Source: Bacteroidales bacterium
GTDB taxonomy: Bacteria; Bacteroidota; Bacteroidia; Bacteroidales; P3
NCBI GenBank assembly: GCA_017545365.1
Contig: JAFWOP010000048.1
Location: forward strand, 1 to 64,000
Direction of reading: 5' to 3'
DNA: 64,000 nucleotides
The position numbers were made by a program, and so were the translations under genes. Positions within the stretch are counted from its first letter, which is position 1. Every line of letters begins with the position of its first letter. The notes under the pieces are model-generated. The model did no database searches. It had not been told where the DNA came from and saw nothing but the letters and a program-made list of their open reading frames with translations. Of this stretch, positions 7,019 through 15,686 are shown piece by piece.

Positions 7019-7888
7019 ATGATGACTACTATCCCTAATTTGGACGAGCTGATACGCATGGCGTTGCTCGAAGATGTGGGCGACGGCGACCACAGCACTC
7101 TGGCGTGCATCCCGCCGACGGCAACCAACACCGCCAAGATGGTGGCCAAGCAGGACGGCATAGTCTGCGGCATGGAAGTGGGTGAACGGGTGTTCCATCT
7201 GGTGAACGACTGGTTCTATCACAGCACTGTGCCCATGAAAGTGACATGCCTGAAACATGACGGCGACAGTGTGCAGAAGGGCGACGTGTTGATGCTCGTG
7301 GAAGGCGCTTCGGGCGTTATCCTCACTGCCGAACGCACGGCGTTGAACTTCATGCAGCGGCTGAGCGGCATCGCCACCGAGACACACCGCATGGTGCAGA
7401 TGCTCGAAGGACTGCACACCCGGCTGCTCGACACCCGCAAGACCACGCCCAACATGCGCCTGCTGGAGAAATACGCCGTCAAGTGCGGAGGGGGTACCAA
7501 CCACCGTATCGGCCTCTACGACATGGTGATGCTGAAGGATAACCATATCGACTTTGCTGGCGGAATCGATGCTGCCATCGACCGCACACGTGCCTATCTC
7601 AAAGAGAAAGGCAAGGCCTTGAAGATTGAGATAGAGGTGCGCAACCTCGACGAGCTGGAGCAAGTGCTAAAGCATGGAGGTGTGGACCGCATCATGCTCG
7701 ACAATTTCGACACCGACACCCTCCGCGAGGCAGTGCGGCGCATAGACGGTAAGTATGAAACCGAGGCCAGCGGCGGCATCACCGACGCCACACTCCGCAG
7801 CTATGCCGAGACCGGGGTGGACTTCATCTCCGTGGGCGCCCTCACCCACCATATCAAGAGTATGGATATTTCATTAGTGAAAAAGTAG
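7019..7888 (+). CDS. nadC: Nicotinate-nucleotide diphosphorylase (quinolinate phosphoribosyltransferase)
   Basis: Converts quinolinate and PRPP to nicotinate mononucleotide with release of CO2 and PPi, the entry of de novo NAD synthesis; cytoplasmic. The 289-residue length is normal. Diagnostic motifs are present in order: DTRKTTP (residues 138-144), GGGTNHRIGLYD (157-168), KDNHI (173-177), and near the end the phosphate-binding EASGGI. Two adjacent ATGs (7019, 7022) are possible. Both follow the promoter, and longer in-frame starts would lie upstream of it. nadA and nadB are not in the window. It is followed by the YihY gene after 67 bp. Confidence 0.96.
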   Translation: MMTTIPNLDELIRMALLEDVGDGDHSTLACIPPTATNTAKMVAKQDGIVCGMEVGERVFHLVNDWFYHSTVPMKVTCLKHDGDSVQKGDVLMLVEGASGVILTAERTALNFMQRLSGIATETHRMVQMLEGLHTRLLDTRKTTPNMRLLEKYAVKCGGGTNHRIGLYDMVMLKDNHIDFAGGIDAAIDRTRAYLKEKGKALKIEIEVRNLDELEQVLKHGGVDRIMLDNFDTDTLREAVRRIDGKYETEASGGITDATLRSYAETGVDFISVGALTHHIKSMDISLVKK

Positions 7889-7955
7889 TACTGTAGGGGC
7901 GTGCTCCCATGTGCGCCCGAATCAACAGGTAGGGTATACATGAGGGTATACCCCT

Positions 7956-8972
7956 ATGGATTTAAATATGAACATATTTGACCATATCAAGGAGCTGAGG
8001 GACCGCATAGTTGCCAGTAGGTTTATGCGACTGGTGCATTTTCTAGTCCACAACACCGCGCTGCCGGGCAACAAAGGGGTGCCTCTCTACGACGTGGTGC
8101 GCTATCTGCTCCAAGGTATTATCGATGGCAAGCTGTGGCGTGCGGCCAAGGGGCTGGCGTTCTCCTTCCTCATGGCGCTTCCCCCGCTGCTCATCTTTAT
8201 GTTCACGCTCATCGCCTTCCTGCCCTTCGACGGCTTGCAGGACGAGCTGCTCTTCCAGCTGGAGGACATCGTGCCACAGGGCATCTACACACCCCTTGCC
8301 AATACCATCAACGACGTGATGGGGCATAAGCACACCAGCCTCCTCTCAATCGGTTTTGCCGCCTCCATTATCTTGGCAGCCAATGCTATCCACGGCATGG
8401 TTATGTATTTTGCCGACCGCAACAACGAGCAGCGACGCTTCGTCAGCCGCTACCCGATATGCATCCTGCTGGTGTTCCTGCTCTACTTCATGGTCGTGCT
8501 GGTGCTGATACTCCTCATCGGCTACAAGACAATCCTCATGTGGCTCTTCAAGAACGGGGTGCTCATTCCGGGGTCGTTCACCCACATCGTCATTGGCATT
8601 GGTCGATGGATAATTCTGGTGTTCATGGCGTTGCTGACGCTCAGCTCGGTCTACTATATCATCCCTCTGAAGAAACAGCGGGTGGGCTTCTTCTCGTCAG
8701 GGGCCATGTTCGCCACCATCATGTTCATCCTGATGTCGTGGGGATTCAAAGTATATCTGGCCAATTTCAACCGCTACAACCTGCTTTACGGCTCCATCGG
8801 CACGGTGCTGCTGGTCATGCTGTGGCTCTTCCTCAACAGCTTGGTAATCATGCTGGGCTACGAGCTGAACACCGCCATCCTCAATGGCAAGCTGAAAGGC
8901 CGACAAGTGCAACACAAGATGCGCAAATGGTCGAAAGACAGGGGTCTGAAAGACAATAACAATCGAGAATAA
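7956..8972 (+). CDS. YihY/BrkB family inner-membrane protein
   Basis: A 338-residue polytopic membrane protein of the YihY (UPF0761, formerly called ribonuclease BN) family. About six hydrophobic helices are visible: LAFSFLMALPPLLIF, LLSIGFAASIILAANAI, ICILLVFLLYFMVVLVL, IILVFMALLTLSSVYYI, FATIMFILMSWGF, and GTVLLVMLWLFLNSLVIML. The end LGYELNTAI followed by a basic tail is typical of the family. The molecular function is not settled; the old RNase BN label is not supported. The start could be ATG 7956 or the in-frame ATG at 7968. It probably forms a unit with the methyltransferase that starts 18 bp downstream. Confidence 0.88.
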   Translation: MDLNMNIFDHIKELRDRIVASRFMRLVHFLVHNTALPGNKGVPLYDVVRYLLQGIIDGKLWRAAKGLAFSFLMALPPLLIFMFTLIAFLPFDGLQDELLFQLEDIVPQGIYTPLANTINDVMGHKHTSLLSIGFAASIILAANAIHGMVMYFADRNNEQRRFVSRYPICILLVFLLYFMVVLVLILLIGYKTILMWLFKNGVLIPGSFTHIVIGIGRWIILVFMALLTLSSVYYIIPLKKQRVGFFSSGAMFATIMFILMSWGFKVYLANFNRYNLLYGSIGTVLLVMLWLFLNSLVIMLGYELNTAILNGKLKGRQVQHKMRKWSKDRGLKDNNNRE

Positions 8973-8990
8973 TACTATTAATAAATAATC

Positions 8991-10208
8991 ATGATTATAC
9001 AGAAGATGGGCGGCAAAGTGATGTCGCAGCCGATAGGCAGAGAGAAGTTTAAAATGGTGGCCAAGACCATGATGGGTCTCGAAGAAGTGCTGGCAGAAGA
9101 ACTGCGTGATTGTGGCGCGGAGAATATCGAGTGCCTCAACCGTGCAGTGAATTTCGAAGGGGACATGCGGGTGCTATACCGTGCCAACTATGTCTGCCGC
9201 ACCGCGTTGGCCATTCTTAAACCCTTTGCAGAGTTTACGGCAAATAACGACCAGGAGCTATACGACCAGGTCTATCGTATCAAGTGGGAGAAGATTCTTG
9301 ATGTCGACTGCACCTTCATGATCGACAGCACCACCAGCGGCGACATCTTCACCCATTCCTACTATGCGGCCCTCAAAACCAAGGATGCCATTGTCGACCG
9401 CTTCCGCCGCAACTTCGGTCAGCGGCCCTCCATCGACACCGAGAATGCCGACTATAAGTTCAACCTCCATATCCGCGACAACCAGGTGACCCTGCTGATG
9501 AACTCCAGCGGCGACTCGCTCCACAAGCGCGGCTACCGCCAGGCTGTCGGCATCGCCCCCATCAACGAGGTATTGGCCGCCGGCATGATTAAGCTGGCCG
9601 GATGGAAATGCGACTGCAATTTCTACGACCCCATGTGCGGCTCCGGCACCCTCCTCATCGAGGCTGCCATGATGGCCAACAACATACCCGCCCAGTACTA
9701 CCGCGACGGGCGTTTCGCTTTCAAACGTTGGAAGGAGTTCAACCTTGGCGAATGGAAAAGCGTGAAGGAACAAGAAGACCGCAAGATTGGAGCCAGGGAC
9801 TTCGACTACGAAATCTGGGGCAACGACATCGACATGCAAGTGCTCCACCAGGCCGAGAAGAACCTGGAGTATGCCAAGCTGCACAAGGACGTCATGCTCT
9901 TCAATGGCTCCTTCGAAGACCAAGACCCGCCCGAGGGCAAAACACTCATCGTCACCAACCCTCCCTACGGCGAGCGTATCAAGATTGAAGACCTCAACGC
10001 CATGTACGAACTGTTGGGCGACACCTTCAAAAAGAAATATGGTGAAAACTGCGAGGTGTGGCTCATCACCAGCGACTTCGAGGCTATGAAGCACATCGGC
10101 CTCAAGCCCAGCAAGAAAATACCTCTGCTCAATGGCCAGCTCGACTGCCGTTTCCTCAAGTTCGAGCTCTATGAAGGTAGTAAAAAGGCTTCGAAAGTTG
10201 AAAAATGA
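8991..10208 (+). CDS. THUMP-domain class I RNA methyltransferase (RlmL/YpsC-like)
   Basis: Predicted SAM-dependent guanine-N2 methyltransferase for rRNA, most like the N-terminal half of E. coli RlmL and B. subtilis YpsC. The N-terminal FKMVAKTMMGLEEVLAEEL is the ferredoxin-like/THUMP start. The HKRGYRQAVG segment leads into the SAM site DPMCGSGTLLIEAA, and the catalytic loop is TNPPYGERI. At 405 residues it has only the first methyltransferase domain. ATGs at 8991, 9006 and 9021 are all possible starts; I kept the first. The 3' end overlaps the longest possible queG frame. Confidence 0.92.
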   Translation: MIIQKMGGKVMSQPIGREKFKMVAKTMMGLEEVLAEELRDCGAENIECLNRAVNFEGDMRVLYRANYVCRTALAILKPFAEFTANNDQELYDQVYRIKWEKILDVDCTFMIDSTTSGDIFTHSYYAALKTKDAIVDRFRRNFGQRPSIDTENADYKFNLHIRDNQVTLLMNSSGDSLHKRGYRQAVGIAPINEVLAAGMIKLAGWKCDCNFYDPMCGSGTLLIEAAMMANNIPAQYYRDGRFAFKRWKEFNLGEWKSVKEQEDRKIGARDFDYEIWGNDIDMQVLHQAEKNLEYAKLHKDVMLFNGSFEDQDPPEGKTLIVTNPPYGERIKIEDLNAMYELLGDTFKKKYGENCEVWLITSDFEAMKHIGLKPSKKIPLLNGQLDCRFLKFELYEGSKKASKVEK

Positions 10209-11220
10209 TAATGGAGGGGAATGCTCCAGCCTTACGGGGAAGGGGAGAGAAGATTCTGGGATTACGGCCACCACTCTAAAGAGGGGACAGCTGCCGCCCC
10301 CAGATAATTCTCAATTCTCAATTCTCAATTCTCAATTTATCAAGGCTGCTGCCCTGTCGTTGGGCTTCGATGCCTGTGGCATAGCTGAAGCAACATCCTT
10401 GACCGCCGACGAACTGCATCTGCGTCCGTGGCTGGACAATGGGTGTCATGCCGCGATGCACTATATGGCAGAGCATGTGGCCATGCGCTACGACCCCCGT
10501 ATTCTCCTCCCCGGTGCCAGGTCGGTGATAGTAGTGCTGGTGGGCTATCGGCCCTCCCGACTGTTGGAGGGGGGGGCAAAAGTGGCTCAGTATGCCTATG
10601 GCGAGGACTATCACGAACGGCTCAAACGCATGCTTTACCAGCTTATTGCACTCCTTAAAGATGTCTACCCCGGCTTTGAGGCAAAACCCTGCGTGGACAC
10701 CGTCCCCATCAGCGACAAGGCATGGGCTGTGCGTGCCGGGCTGGGGTGGCGTGGGCGTAACACGCTGCTGGTGAATCCCTCGTTGGGCAGCTATTGCTAT
10801 ATTGGCGAGCTGGTCTCCACCTCCGAAGCCGACCAATACGACACCCCCTTGGAGAACGGCTGTGGTGACTGCCATCGATGTGTGGAGGCCTGCCCCAACC
10901 GATGTCTGGTGCCGACAAAGGACGGCTCATACTGGAACGATGCCCGCCGTTGCGCCTCCTACCACACGGTTGAAAATCGGGCAGAACAGCTGCCCGACGA
11001 CGTACGCCTGTCGGGCTATGCCTTCGGATGCGACTGCTGCCAGCTTGTTTGCCCATACAATAAGGCTGCTAAGGTGTGCTACAACCTCACCGACGAGCAA
11101 AAAGCCGCATTAGAAAATCTCCAACATGCCAATGAATCCACATTCAAACATTCCGTCAAACACTCTGCTCTCAACCGCATCAAGTACCGACAATGGCGGA
11201 GAAACATAGAAAAGCGATAG
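10171..11220 (+). CDS. queG: Epoxyqueuosine reductase QueG (start disturbed by repeats)
   Basis: Performs the last step of queuosine synthesis, reduction of epoxyqueuosine in tRNA; a cytoplasmic B12 and iron-sulfur enzyme. Two 4Fe-4S motifs are clear: CGDCHRCVEACP and CDCCQLVCPYNK. The conserved core begins IKAAALSLGFDACGIAEA, close to the usual N-terminus of the family, but there is no ATG near it. The only in-frame ATGs are at 10171 and 10132, inside the preceding gene, and reading from them passes through intergenic-type sequence and a 7-bp tandem repeat (10307-10334). Either the protein has a repeat-derived N-terminal extension, or it starts at a non-ATG codon near 10330. Identity is certain, start is not. 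Confidence 0.9.
   Translation: MKVVKRLRKLKNDNGGECSSLTGKGREDSGITATTLKRGQLPPPDNSQFSILNSQFIKAAALSLGFDACGIAEATSLTADELHLRPWLDNGCHAAMHYMAEHVAMRYDPRILLPGARSVIVVLVGYRPSRLLEGGAKVAQYAYGEDYHERLKRMLYQLIALLKDVYPGFEAKPCVDTVPISDKAWAVRAGLGWRGRNTLLVNPSLGSYCYIGELVSTSEADQYDTPLENGCGDCHRCVEACPNRCLVPTKDGSYWNDARRCASYHTVENRAEQLPDDVRLSGYAFGCDCCQLVCPYNKAAKVCYNLTDEQKAALENLQHANESTFKHSVKHSALNRIKYRQWRRNIEKR
10307..10334 (+). repeat. Heptanucleotide tandem repeat (ATTCTCA x4)
   Basis: Four exact copies of ATTCTCA directly before the conserved queG coding region. Seven is not a multiple of three, so a change in copy number would shift the frame between the upstream ATGs and queG. Related heptamers surround the DUF2147 gene at 41.5-42.0 kb. 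Confidence 0.85.
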
Positions 11221-11229
11221 GGTGACCTC

Positions 11230-11766
11230 TCATTCACTCAGGGCGTCTGTAAAAAATACTTTTTTCACCACCAGCACCAGGAAGAGGATGAAGAGAAGGA
11301 GGCCGAAGGCAAAAAGGCTGCCGTGGCCGTGAGGATGTTCGGCAACATAACGTGTCCATTTCCTTCTGTATGGGTTAAAGGTCTCTTCGGCATAGACCCG
11401 TATTTCTATTTCTTTATCTGATACACCGTTCTTTATGTCTTGCAGCCTTTGATAGTCTATAGCCCGTATGTGTACTCTCACGGGGGTATCATAATCGTAA
11501 TAAGGGAGTGCGATTTCAGAATAAAACAAGCAGGGGTATCCTTTCAATTGAAAGTATCGATAGCCCATACCCAATAATAGCATGGAACCGGGGAATACGT
11601 CCCGATGCTCAGAAACATGGGGGTGTTTGTCATAACCTTCGATGCAGACGAGGTCTTTCGGCTGGCGTGGGTTAAAGTAAAACAGCAGGCATAGCAGGGC
11701 TCCGATTGCCACAACTATTTCAAAAAGCCAGCTGCTCTGCTTTTCAGGCCGTGTAGGGCTGTTCAT
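11230..11766 (-). CDS. Unknown membrane protein with two terminal helices
   Basis: A 178-residue protein from ATG 11766 (MNSPTRPEKQSS). One hydrophobic helix lies near the N-terminus (LFEIVVAIGALLCLLFYF) and one near the C-terminus (GSLFAFGLLLFILFLVLVV). The roughly 110 residues between them are probably periplasmic and are rich in Tyr. Its ATG overlaps the TGA of the radical SAM gene (ATGA), so the two are translationally coupled. The layout resembles DUF3592-like proteins, but I do not recognise the sequence. No function is assigned. Confidence 0.75.
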   Translation of the reverse strand: MNSPTRPEKQSSWLFEIVVAIGALLCLLFYFNPRQPKDLVCIEGYDKHPHVSEHRDVFPGSMLLLGMGYRYFQLKGYPCLFYSEIALPYYDYDTPVRVHIRAIDYQRLQDIKNGVSDKEIEIRVYAEETFNPYRRKWTRYVAEHPHGHGSLFAFGLLLFILFLVLVVKKVFFTDALSE

Positions 11767-13592
11767 TGTTTGGATGGGTGTTGTTTCTTGTGTTTGGTGA
11801 AATGGATGCCTGGGAACCAACTTCGTATGGGCTGCTCCAACCCCAGTCCGTTCATATAGTTGAAAGTGGCCATCCTCAGGCCGCGCCCCACCTCGTCGAT
11901 GTCATAGTCGAATTGGCTGTTGCCGGCATAAGGCTGTAGGGGAGTCCAGTCCACTTCGTTGTTGCAAAAGGGGTTGGGCGAGAGGTCTGGGCGAGAGGCA
12001 CCATAGCGTTCAGGATTGCGGCCCGAAGGGCTGTGGCAGGTCATGGCGTAACGGTGCCAGAAGGCGCTCTGCACGATGCCTTCGTCGAACATGCGGCGCA
12101 CGGTGTCCAGCGCGTCGAGGGTTTCTTGCAGCGTCTCGGTGGGGAAGCCGTACATGAGGTAGGTGTGCACCATGATGCCCGCATCGCGGAAATGGCGGCA
12201 GGCCTGGATGGTCTGCCCGATGGTGACCCCTTTGTCCATCAGCCGCAACAGGCGGTCGGAAGCCACTTCTAGGCCTCCGCTCACGGCCACGCACCCGGCG
12301 TCGGCCATCAGGTCGCACAGCTCGGCTGTATAGGCCTTCTCAAATCGGATGTTGCCCCAAAAGCTGACGGTGAGACGGCGGCGCAGAATCTCTTCGCACA
12401 CCTCTTTCAGCAGTTTGGGCGGCAGGGCTTCGTCTACGAAATGGAAGCCGCTGGTGCCGGTCTGCGCCAAGATGTGTTCCATGCGGTCCACCACGGTGGC
12501 GGCATCGGGAGCGTCGTAGCGCCCTATATAGTCGAGGCTGGTGTCACAGAAGGCGCAGCGGTGCCAGTAGCAGCCGTGGGCCATCATCATCTTGTTCCAC
12601 CGCCCGTTGCTCCACAGGCGGTGCATGGGGTTGGTCATCTCCGCCATTGAGAGGTATTTGTCGAGCGGCAGCCCGCTGAAGTCGGGCGCGGGGAGGCTGC
12701 GGTTGTCCTCGTTGTCAGGGGTGTCGACGAGGGTGGGGGACTGCTCTGTGATGGTCCTCACCAGTTGGTCGGGGCCTATAGTGCCGGACAGATGGTCGGC
12801 GATACGCAGCAGGGGCAGCTCTCCGTCGTCGTAGGTGATAAAGTCGCAGTAGTCAAAGATGCGGCGGTCGCTCAGCTGGCGCCATTCGGTGTTGACGAAG
12901 CCGCCGCCCAGCACGATGGGCAGCGGGCAGTGCCGTTTGATATGTTGCGCGCAGCGTAGGGCGGCGTAGAGACAGCCGGGGAAGGGGATGGTAAAGCCCA
13001 CAAGCTCTGGCTGCTCGGTGTCGATATGGCTTTGCAAGAGCCGAAGCATCAGTTGGTCGATAGGGAAGTCGGGGGCATCCAGCGCGGCCTGTAGCTCGTC
13101 GAAGGTGGGGGCATAGTTGGCCAGGTGCTCGGCATAGCGGATGAGGTCGAAGTGGGGGTCTGAGTGGTCGCGGATATAGTCGGCGATGTCTTCGATGAAA
13201 AGGGTGGCCAGATGGCGTGCCTTGTCCTCGGTACCCGCCACTCCGAATGCCCATTCCAAATCTGCCAGCTGCTCAAAACGTGGCCCTTCGGGCAGCAGGC
13301 TGCGGTTGGCAATGCGGGGTGCCAGGGTGTTGTCGCTCCCCCGGAGGAACTGTTTCACGGAATCAATAACCTCGCTGCATCGTACCATATAGTCGCGCTC
13401 GTCGGTGTCGCCGATGCCCTGCGCATAATGCTCCAGCCATGGACGGCTGTAGATATTGTCCACCAGCTCAATACCGAGGTCGGCCTGTGCGGCTTGATGC
13501 CCATGCGCCTGTAGGTACGCATTGAGCATGGTGGTGGCAGGGTAGGGGGTGTTGAGCTGTGTCAGCGGCGGGGTAATGAGGAGAATCTTCAT
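11763..13592 (-). CDS. B12-binding-domain radical SAM protein
   Basis: A 609-residue cytoplasmic enzyme. The N-terminus MKILLITPPLTQLNTPYP starts a cobalamin-binding-like Rossmann domain, and VLGGGFVNTEWR is the usual second element. The radical SAM cluster motif is C-x4-C-x2-C in HGCYWHRCAFCD (Cys341, Cys346, Cys349), the spacing common in this subgroup. YGFPTET and SGGLEVASDRLL fit the SAM barrel. Substrate unknown: members act on lipids, hopanoids, tRNA and natural products, and no biosynthetic neighbours help here. It is first in a two-gene operon with the small membrane protein. It diverges from the TPR-like gene at 13687. Confidence 0.88.
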   Translation of the reverse strand: MKILLITPPLTQLNTPYPATTMLNAYLQAHGHQAAQADLGIELVDNIYSRPWLEHYAQGIGDTDERDYMVRCSEVIDSVKQFLRGSDNTLAPRIANRSLLPEGPRFEQLADLEWAFGVAGTEDKARHLATLFIEDIADYIRDHSDPHFDLIRYAEHLANYAPTFDELQAALDAPDFPIDQLMLRLLQSHIDTEQPELVGFTIPFPGCLYAALRCAQHIKRHCPLPIVLGGGFVNTEWRQLSDRRIFDYCDFITYDDGELPLLRIADHLSGTIGPDQLVRTITEQSPTLVDTPDNEDNRSLPAPDFSGLPLDKYLSMAEMTNPMHRLWSNGRWNKMMMAHGCYWHRCAFCDTSLDYIGRYDAPDAATVVDRMEHILAQTGTSGFHFVDEALPPKLLKEVCEEILRRRLTVSFWGNIRFEKAYTAELCDLMADAGCVAVSGGLEVASDRLLRLMDKGVTIGQTIQACRHFRDAGIMVHTYLMYGFPTETLQETLDALDTVRRMFDEGIVQSAFWHRYAMTCHSPSGRNPERYGASRPDLSPNPFCNNEVDWTPLQPYAGNSQFDYDIDEVGRGLRMATFNYMNGLGLEQPIRSWFPGIHFTKHKKQHPSKQ

Positions 13593-13617
13593 GAGCTGTC
13601 CGTTGTCTTATGGAATG

Positions 13618-13625
13618 CAAAGGTA
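13618..13625 (-). promoter_or_regulatory. -7 element of the radical SAM operon
   Basis: TACCTTTG read on the minus strand fits TAnnTTTG, 26 bp before the ATG at 13592. Confidence 0.6.
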
Positions 13626-13655
13626 CGATTTTTTACCGATATGAAAAACTTTTTG

Positions 13656-13663
13656 TATTTTTG
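13656..13663 (+). promoter_or_regulatory. -7 element of the 13687 gene
   Basis: TATTTTTG fits TAnnTTTG, 23 bp before the ATG at 13687. Together with the site at 13618-13625 it forms a divergent promoter pair. Confidence 0.6.
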
Positions 13664-13686
13664 CTTCTCGAAAAATGATGTAATTT

Positions 13687-14367
13687 ATGAAACGAGCCCT
13701 ATTCTTCTGCCTGACTTTGATGGCATTGAATGCCATGTACGCACAGTCCTTTTCCGACCGTTTCGACGATGCTTTTGCCACCAACGACGTGGCCGCCCAG
13801 CGACAAGCCCTTCAGGATTGGGAGCTTTCGGCCCCGGAGGATGTCAACCTGATTATCGCCTGTTACAATTTTTATGCCAATCAGGCTATGGAGCAAACCC
13901 CATATCTTGCGCAGCTGGCCGACAGCGGTCTGCTGGTGATTGAAAGGGGGATAGTGCTCTATCCCGACCGTCTGGACCTCCGCTTCGGAAAGATATTCTT
14001 CCTCGGCGAGTTGAGAAGGTGGGATGCTTTTGCCGACGAGATTATGCGGATGCTGGATTACTCCGACCAGATAAACCATCGGTGGCTGTTCCCCAACGTG
14101 GAGGAGGGTCTGAAGGAGTTGGTGATGGAAGGGGTGGCGGACTACCAGCTTACGATGCGTGAGACCCTTCCGGGCGACTACCCTTTGGCAGCATCCGACA
14201 GCGCCATGGTGAACCGCATACGCAGGGTGGCAAAGCGGACGGTGCAGCTCTTCCCCAGCGACGTCAACGCGCTTCACCTGCTGGGCGAGACCTACCTGGG
14301 TGAAGATGACGAGCGCGCTTCGAAATATCTGAAACGCGCCGAAGAGTTGCTTAGCAGGAGACGCTAA
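13687..14367 (+). CDS. Secreted TPR-like protein of unknown function
   Basis: A 226-residue protein with a clear signal peptide (MKRALFFCLTLMALNAMYAQ, cleavage likely after Ala-Gln). The rest is mostly helical. It ends in a TPR-like repeat (VQLFPSDVNALHLLGETYLGEDDERASKYLKRA would fit one unit). It has no lipobox and no CTD, so it is probably periplasmic. It stands alone behind its own promoter and converges on the acyltransferase operon. The function is unknown; TPR proteins of this size often act as scaffolds in envelope complexes. Confidence 0.75.
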   Translation: MKRALFFCLTLMALNAMYAQSFSDRFDDAFATNDVAAQRQALQDWELSAPEDVNLIIACYNFYANQAMEQTPYLAQLADSGLLVIERGIVLYPDRLDLRFGKIFFLGELRRWDAFADEIMRMLDYSDQINHRWLFPNVEEGLKELVMEGVADYQLTMRETLPGDYPLAASDSAMVNRIRRVAKRTVQLFPSDVNALHLLGETYLGEDDERASKYLKRAEELLSRRR

Positions 14368-14430
14368 GACCCTTTTGAAGTAAGGAATAGGTTCTGAATA
14401 GCACTTTTTTAGGGTGTTATGTCTTAAAAA

Positions 14431-14461
14431 TGACCTAGAATGTTCCTAGCATTGTCCTAAA
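14431..14461 (+). repeat. Degenerate 11-bp tandem repeat
   Basis: Three imperfect units (TGACCTAGAA, TGTTCCTAGCA, TTGTCCTAAAA) in the short gap between two convergent genes. A loosely similar stretch lies near 24661-24690. The significance is unknown. Confidence 0.35.
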
Positions 14462-14478
14462 AGAGGCGAAAGAGGTCT

Positions 14479-15186
14479 CTATTTGGCATCATTTAGGAAG
14501 TCTTCCCTCACCACATTGCGGCGCACCACATGGGCCGGATTCCCAGCGAGGACGGTGCGGCTTTCGGTGTGGGTGCCGTGCAGCACGCTGCCTGTTCCCA
14601 CGGTGGTGTAGGAGGGCAGGCGGGTGCCTTTGGAGACGATGACATGGCAGCCCATCCAGATGTAGTCGTCGAACAGGATGGGGCGGTCTTCGTTGCAGCA
14701 GTTGCCGTTTTCGTCAATCAGGCGGTGCTGGTCGGAGTCCATGAAGGTGCAGCACCACGACACCCTGTTCTGCCTCCCGAAGGTGATGGCCCGATGGCAG
14801 ATGATGAGGGTCTTGGGCCCTATCAGCGACTTGTCGCCGAGTGTGAGGACGCCATTCTCCCCTATCTGTATGCTGCAGCCGGCACCCACTGCGCATTCAC
14901 CCATCACCTCCATCGAACCCTGCAGGCTGAGGGTGGTGATGTCGTGTCGGAAATGGGTCTGCTGGTAGGTGTTGAAGCCAATTTTTACCAACCCTATGCG
15001 CAGACGGTCGGCATGCAGGGTCATGCGGCCGGAGCAGCATAGCACCCTGGTGCGGTGCGACAGCAGCAATGGCATGTGGCACGCCTGTCGGAACGGGAGC
15101 AGGCGGAAGTTGTACCAGATGCTCTTGGGCAGTGCCAGCACATAGCGCAGTGCGGCAAGGCGTTTCTCTCTGTGGCGTTGGTTCAT
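14479..15186 (-). CDS. Left-handed beta-helix acyltransferase
   Basis: A 235-residue hexapeptide-repeat protein of the WcaF/CysE/LpxA superfamily, probably an O-acetyltransferase for a sugar or glycan; cytoplasmic. The hexapeptide coil is seen from about residue 90 (GAGCSIQIGENGVLTLGD, then GPKTLIICH). The final turns YIWMGCHVIVSKGTRLP and GTGSVLHGT, with the late AGNPAHVVR, are diagnostic. The acceptor cannot be read from the sequence. Its ATG overlaps the stop of the HAD gene (15183-15186), so the two are coupled, although no other capsule or LPS genes are nearby. Confidence 0.85.
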   Translation of the reverse strand: MNQRHREKRLAALRYVLALPKSIWYNFRLLPFRQACHMPLLLSHRTRVLCCSGRMTLHADRLRIGLVKIGFNTYQQTHFRHDITTLSLQGSMEVMGECAVGAGCSIQIGENGVLTLGDKSLIGPKTLIICHRAITFGRQNRVSWCCTFMDSDQHRLIDENGNCCNEDRPILFDDYIWMGCHVIVSKGTRLPSYTTVGTGSVLHGTHTESRTVLAGNPAHVVRRNVVREDFLNDAK

Positions 15187-15677
15187 AATGTGAGGGGAGG
15201 CTGCATCAGCAGGGCGATGGCTTTATCGGCATCCTCCTGTGTCAACCCCACGCTGGAGGAGGTCTTTATCAGATAGGGCATCTGTTCTGGTAGGAAGAAC
15301 GAGCTGTCGTCGAGGATGACATAGCGGAAGTTGTCCGACTCGTCATGGCCGTTCTGCGAAAGCCATTTCAGAATCTCCATGCCACGTGTGCAGTAGTCGT
15401 CAATCGAGGCTTCGGGTGTGACCCCCAGCAGTATGCCGGGCATTTCGCGCAGGGTCCACAACGTGTGCATGGCGTCGAGCCCTTTGTATTTCCACGTCGA
15501 GGTGATGACGATGTCGGCGGCGGTAGCCTCCACTATATGGCGCAGGTTCTCCACCGCTTCGGAGTCGAAGAAGGGGCCGTAGTTGTCGCGCCACGGCTCA
15601 CCGGCAGCTACAAAAGCCTTGTAGCTGCGCTCGGTGTTCATCACGCCGTCAAAGTCAAGAAAGATGTACCGTTCCAT
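15183..15677 (-). CDS. HAD-superfamily hydrolase (Swiss-army-knife RNA-repair type)
   Basis: A 164-residue protein of the HAD_SAK_1 group. Motif I is FLDFDGVMNT (nucleophile Asp8 and Asp10), motif II is IVITSTWK, and the acidic motif IV is VILDDSS. The group was named from HAD domains linked to RNA-repair proteins, but this stand-alone form has no known substrate. It lies between the zinc hydrolase (9-bp gap upstream) and the acyltransferase (4-bp overlap), so the three probably form one operon. Confidence 0.82.
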   Translation of the reverse strand: MERYIFLDFDGVMNTERSYKAFVAAGEPWRDNYGPFFDSEAVENLRHIVEATAADIVITSTWKYKGLDAMHTLWTLREMPGILLGVTPEASIDDYCTRGMEILKWLSQNGHDESDNFRYVILDDSSFFLPEQMPYLIKTSSSVGLTQEDADKAIALLMQPPLTL

Positions 15678-15686
15678 CTTCTTACT

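Noticed and set aside
6769..7173. N-terminal extension of the small membrane protein at 6487
   Set aside because: It runs antisense through the nadC promoter and 5' coding region and lacks protein character; ATG 6768 is preferred.
14400..14461. Similarity between the gap at 14.4 kb and the gap at 24.66 kb as a shared RNA element
   Set aside because: Only short A/T-rich words agree and no common fold is seen; likely chance or a very old repeat.
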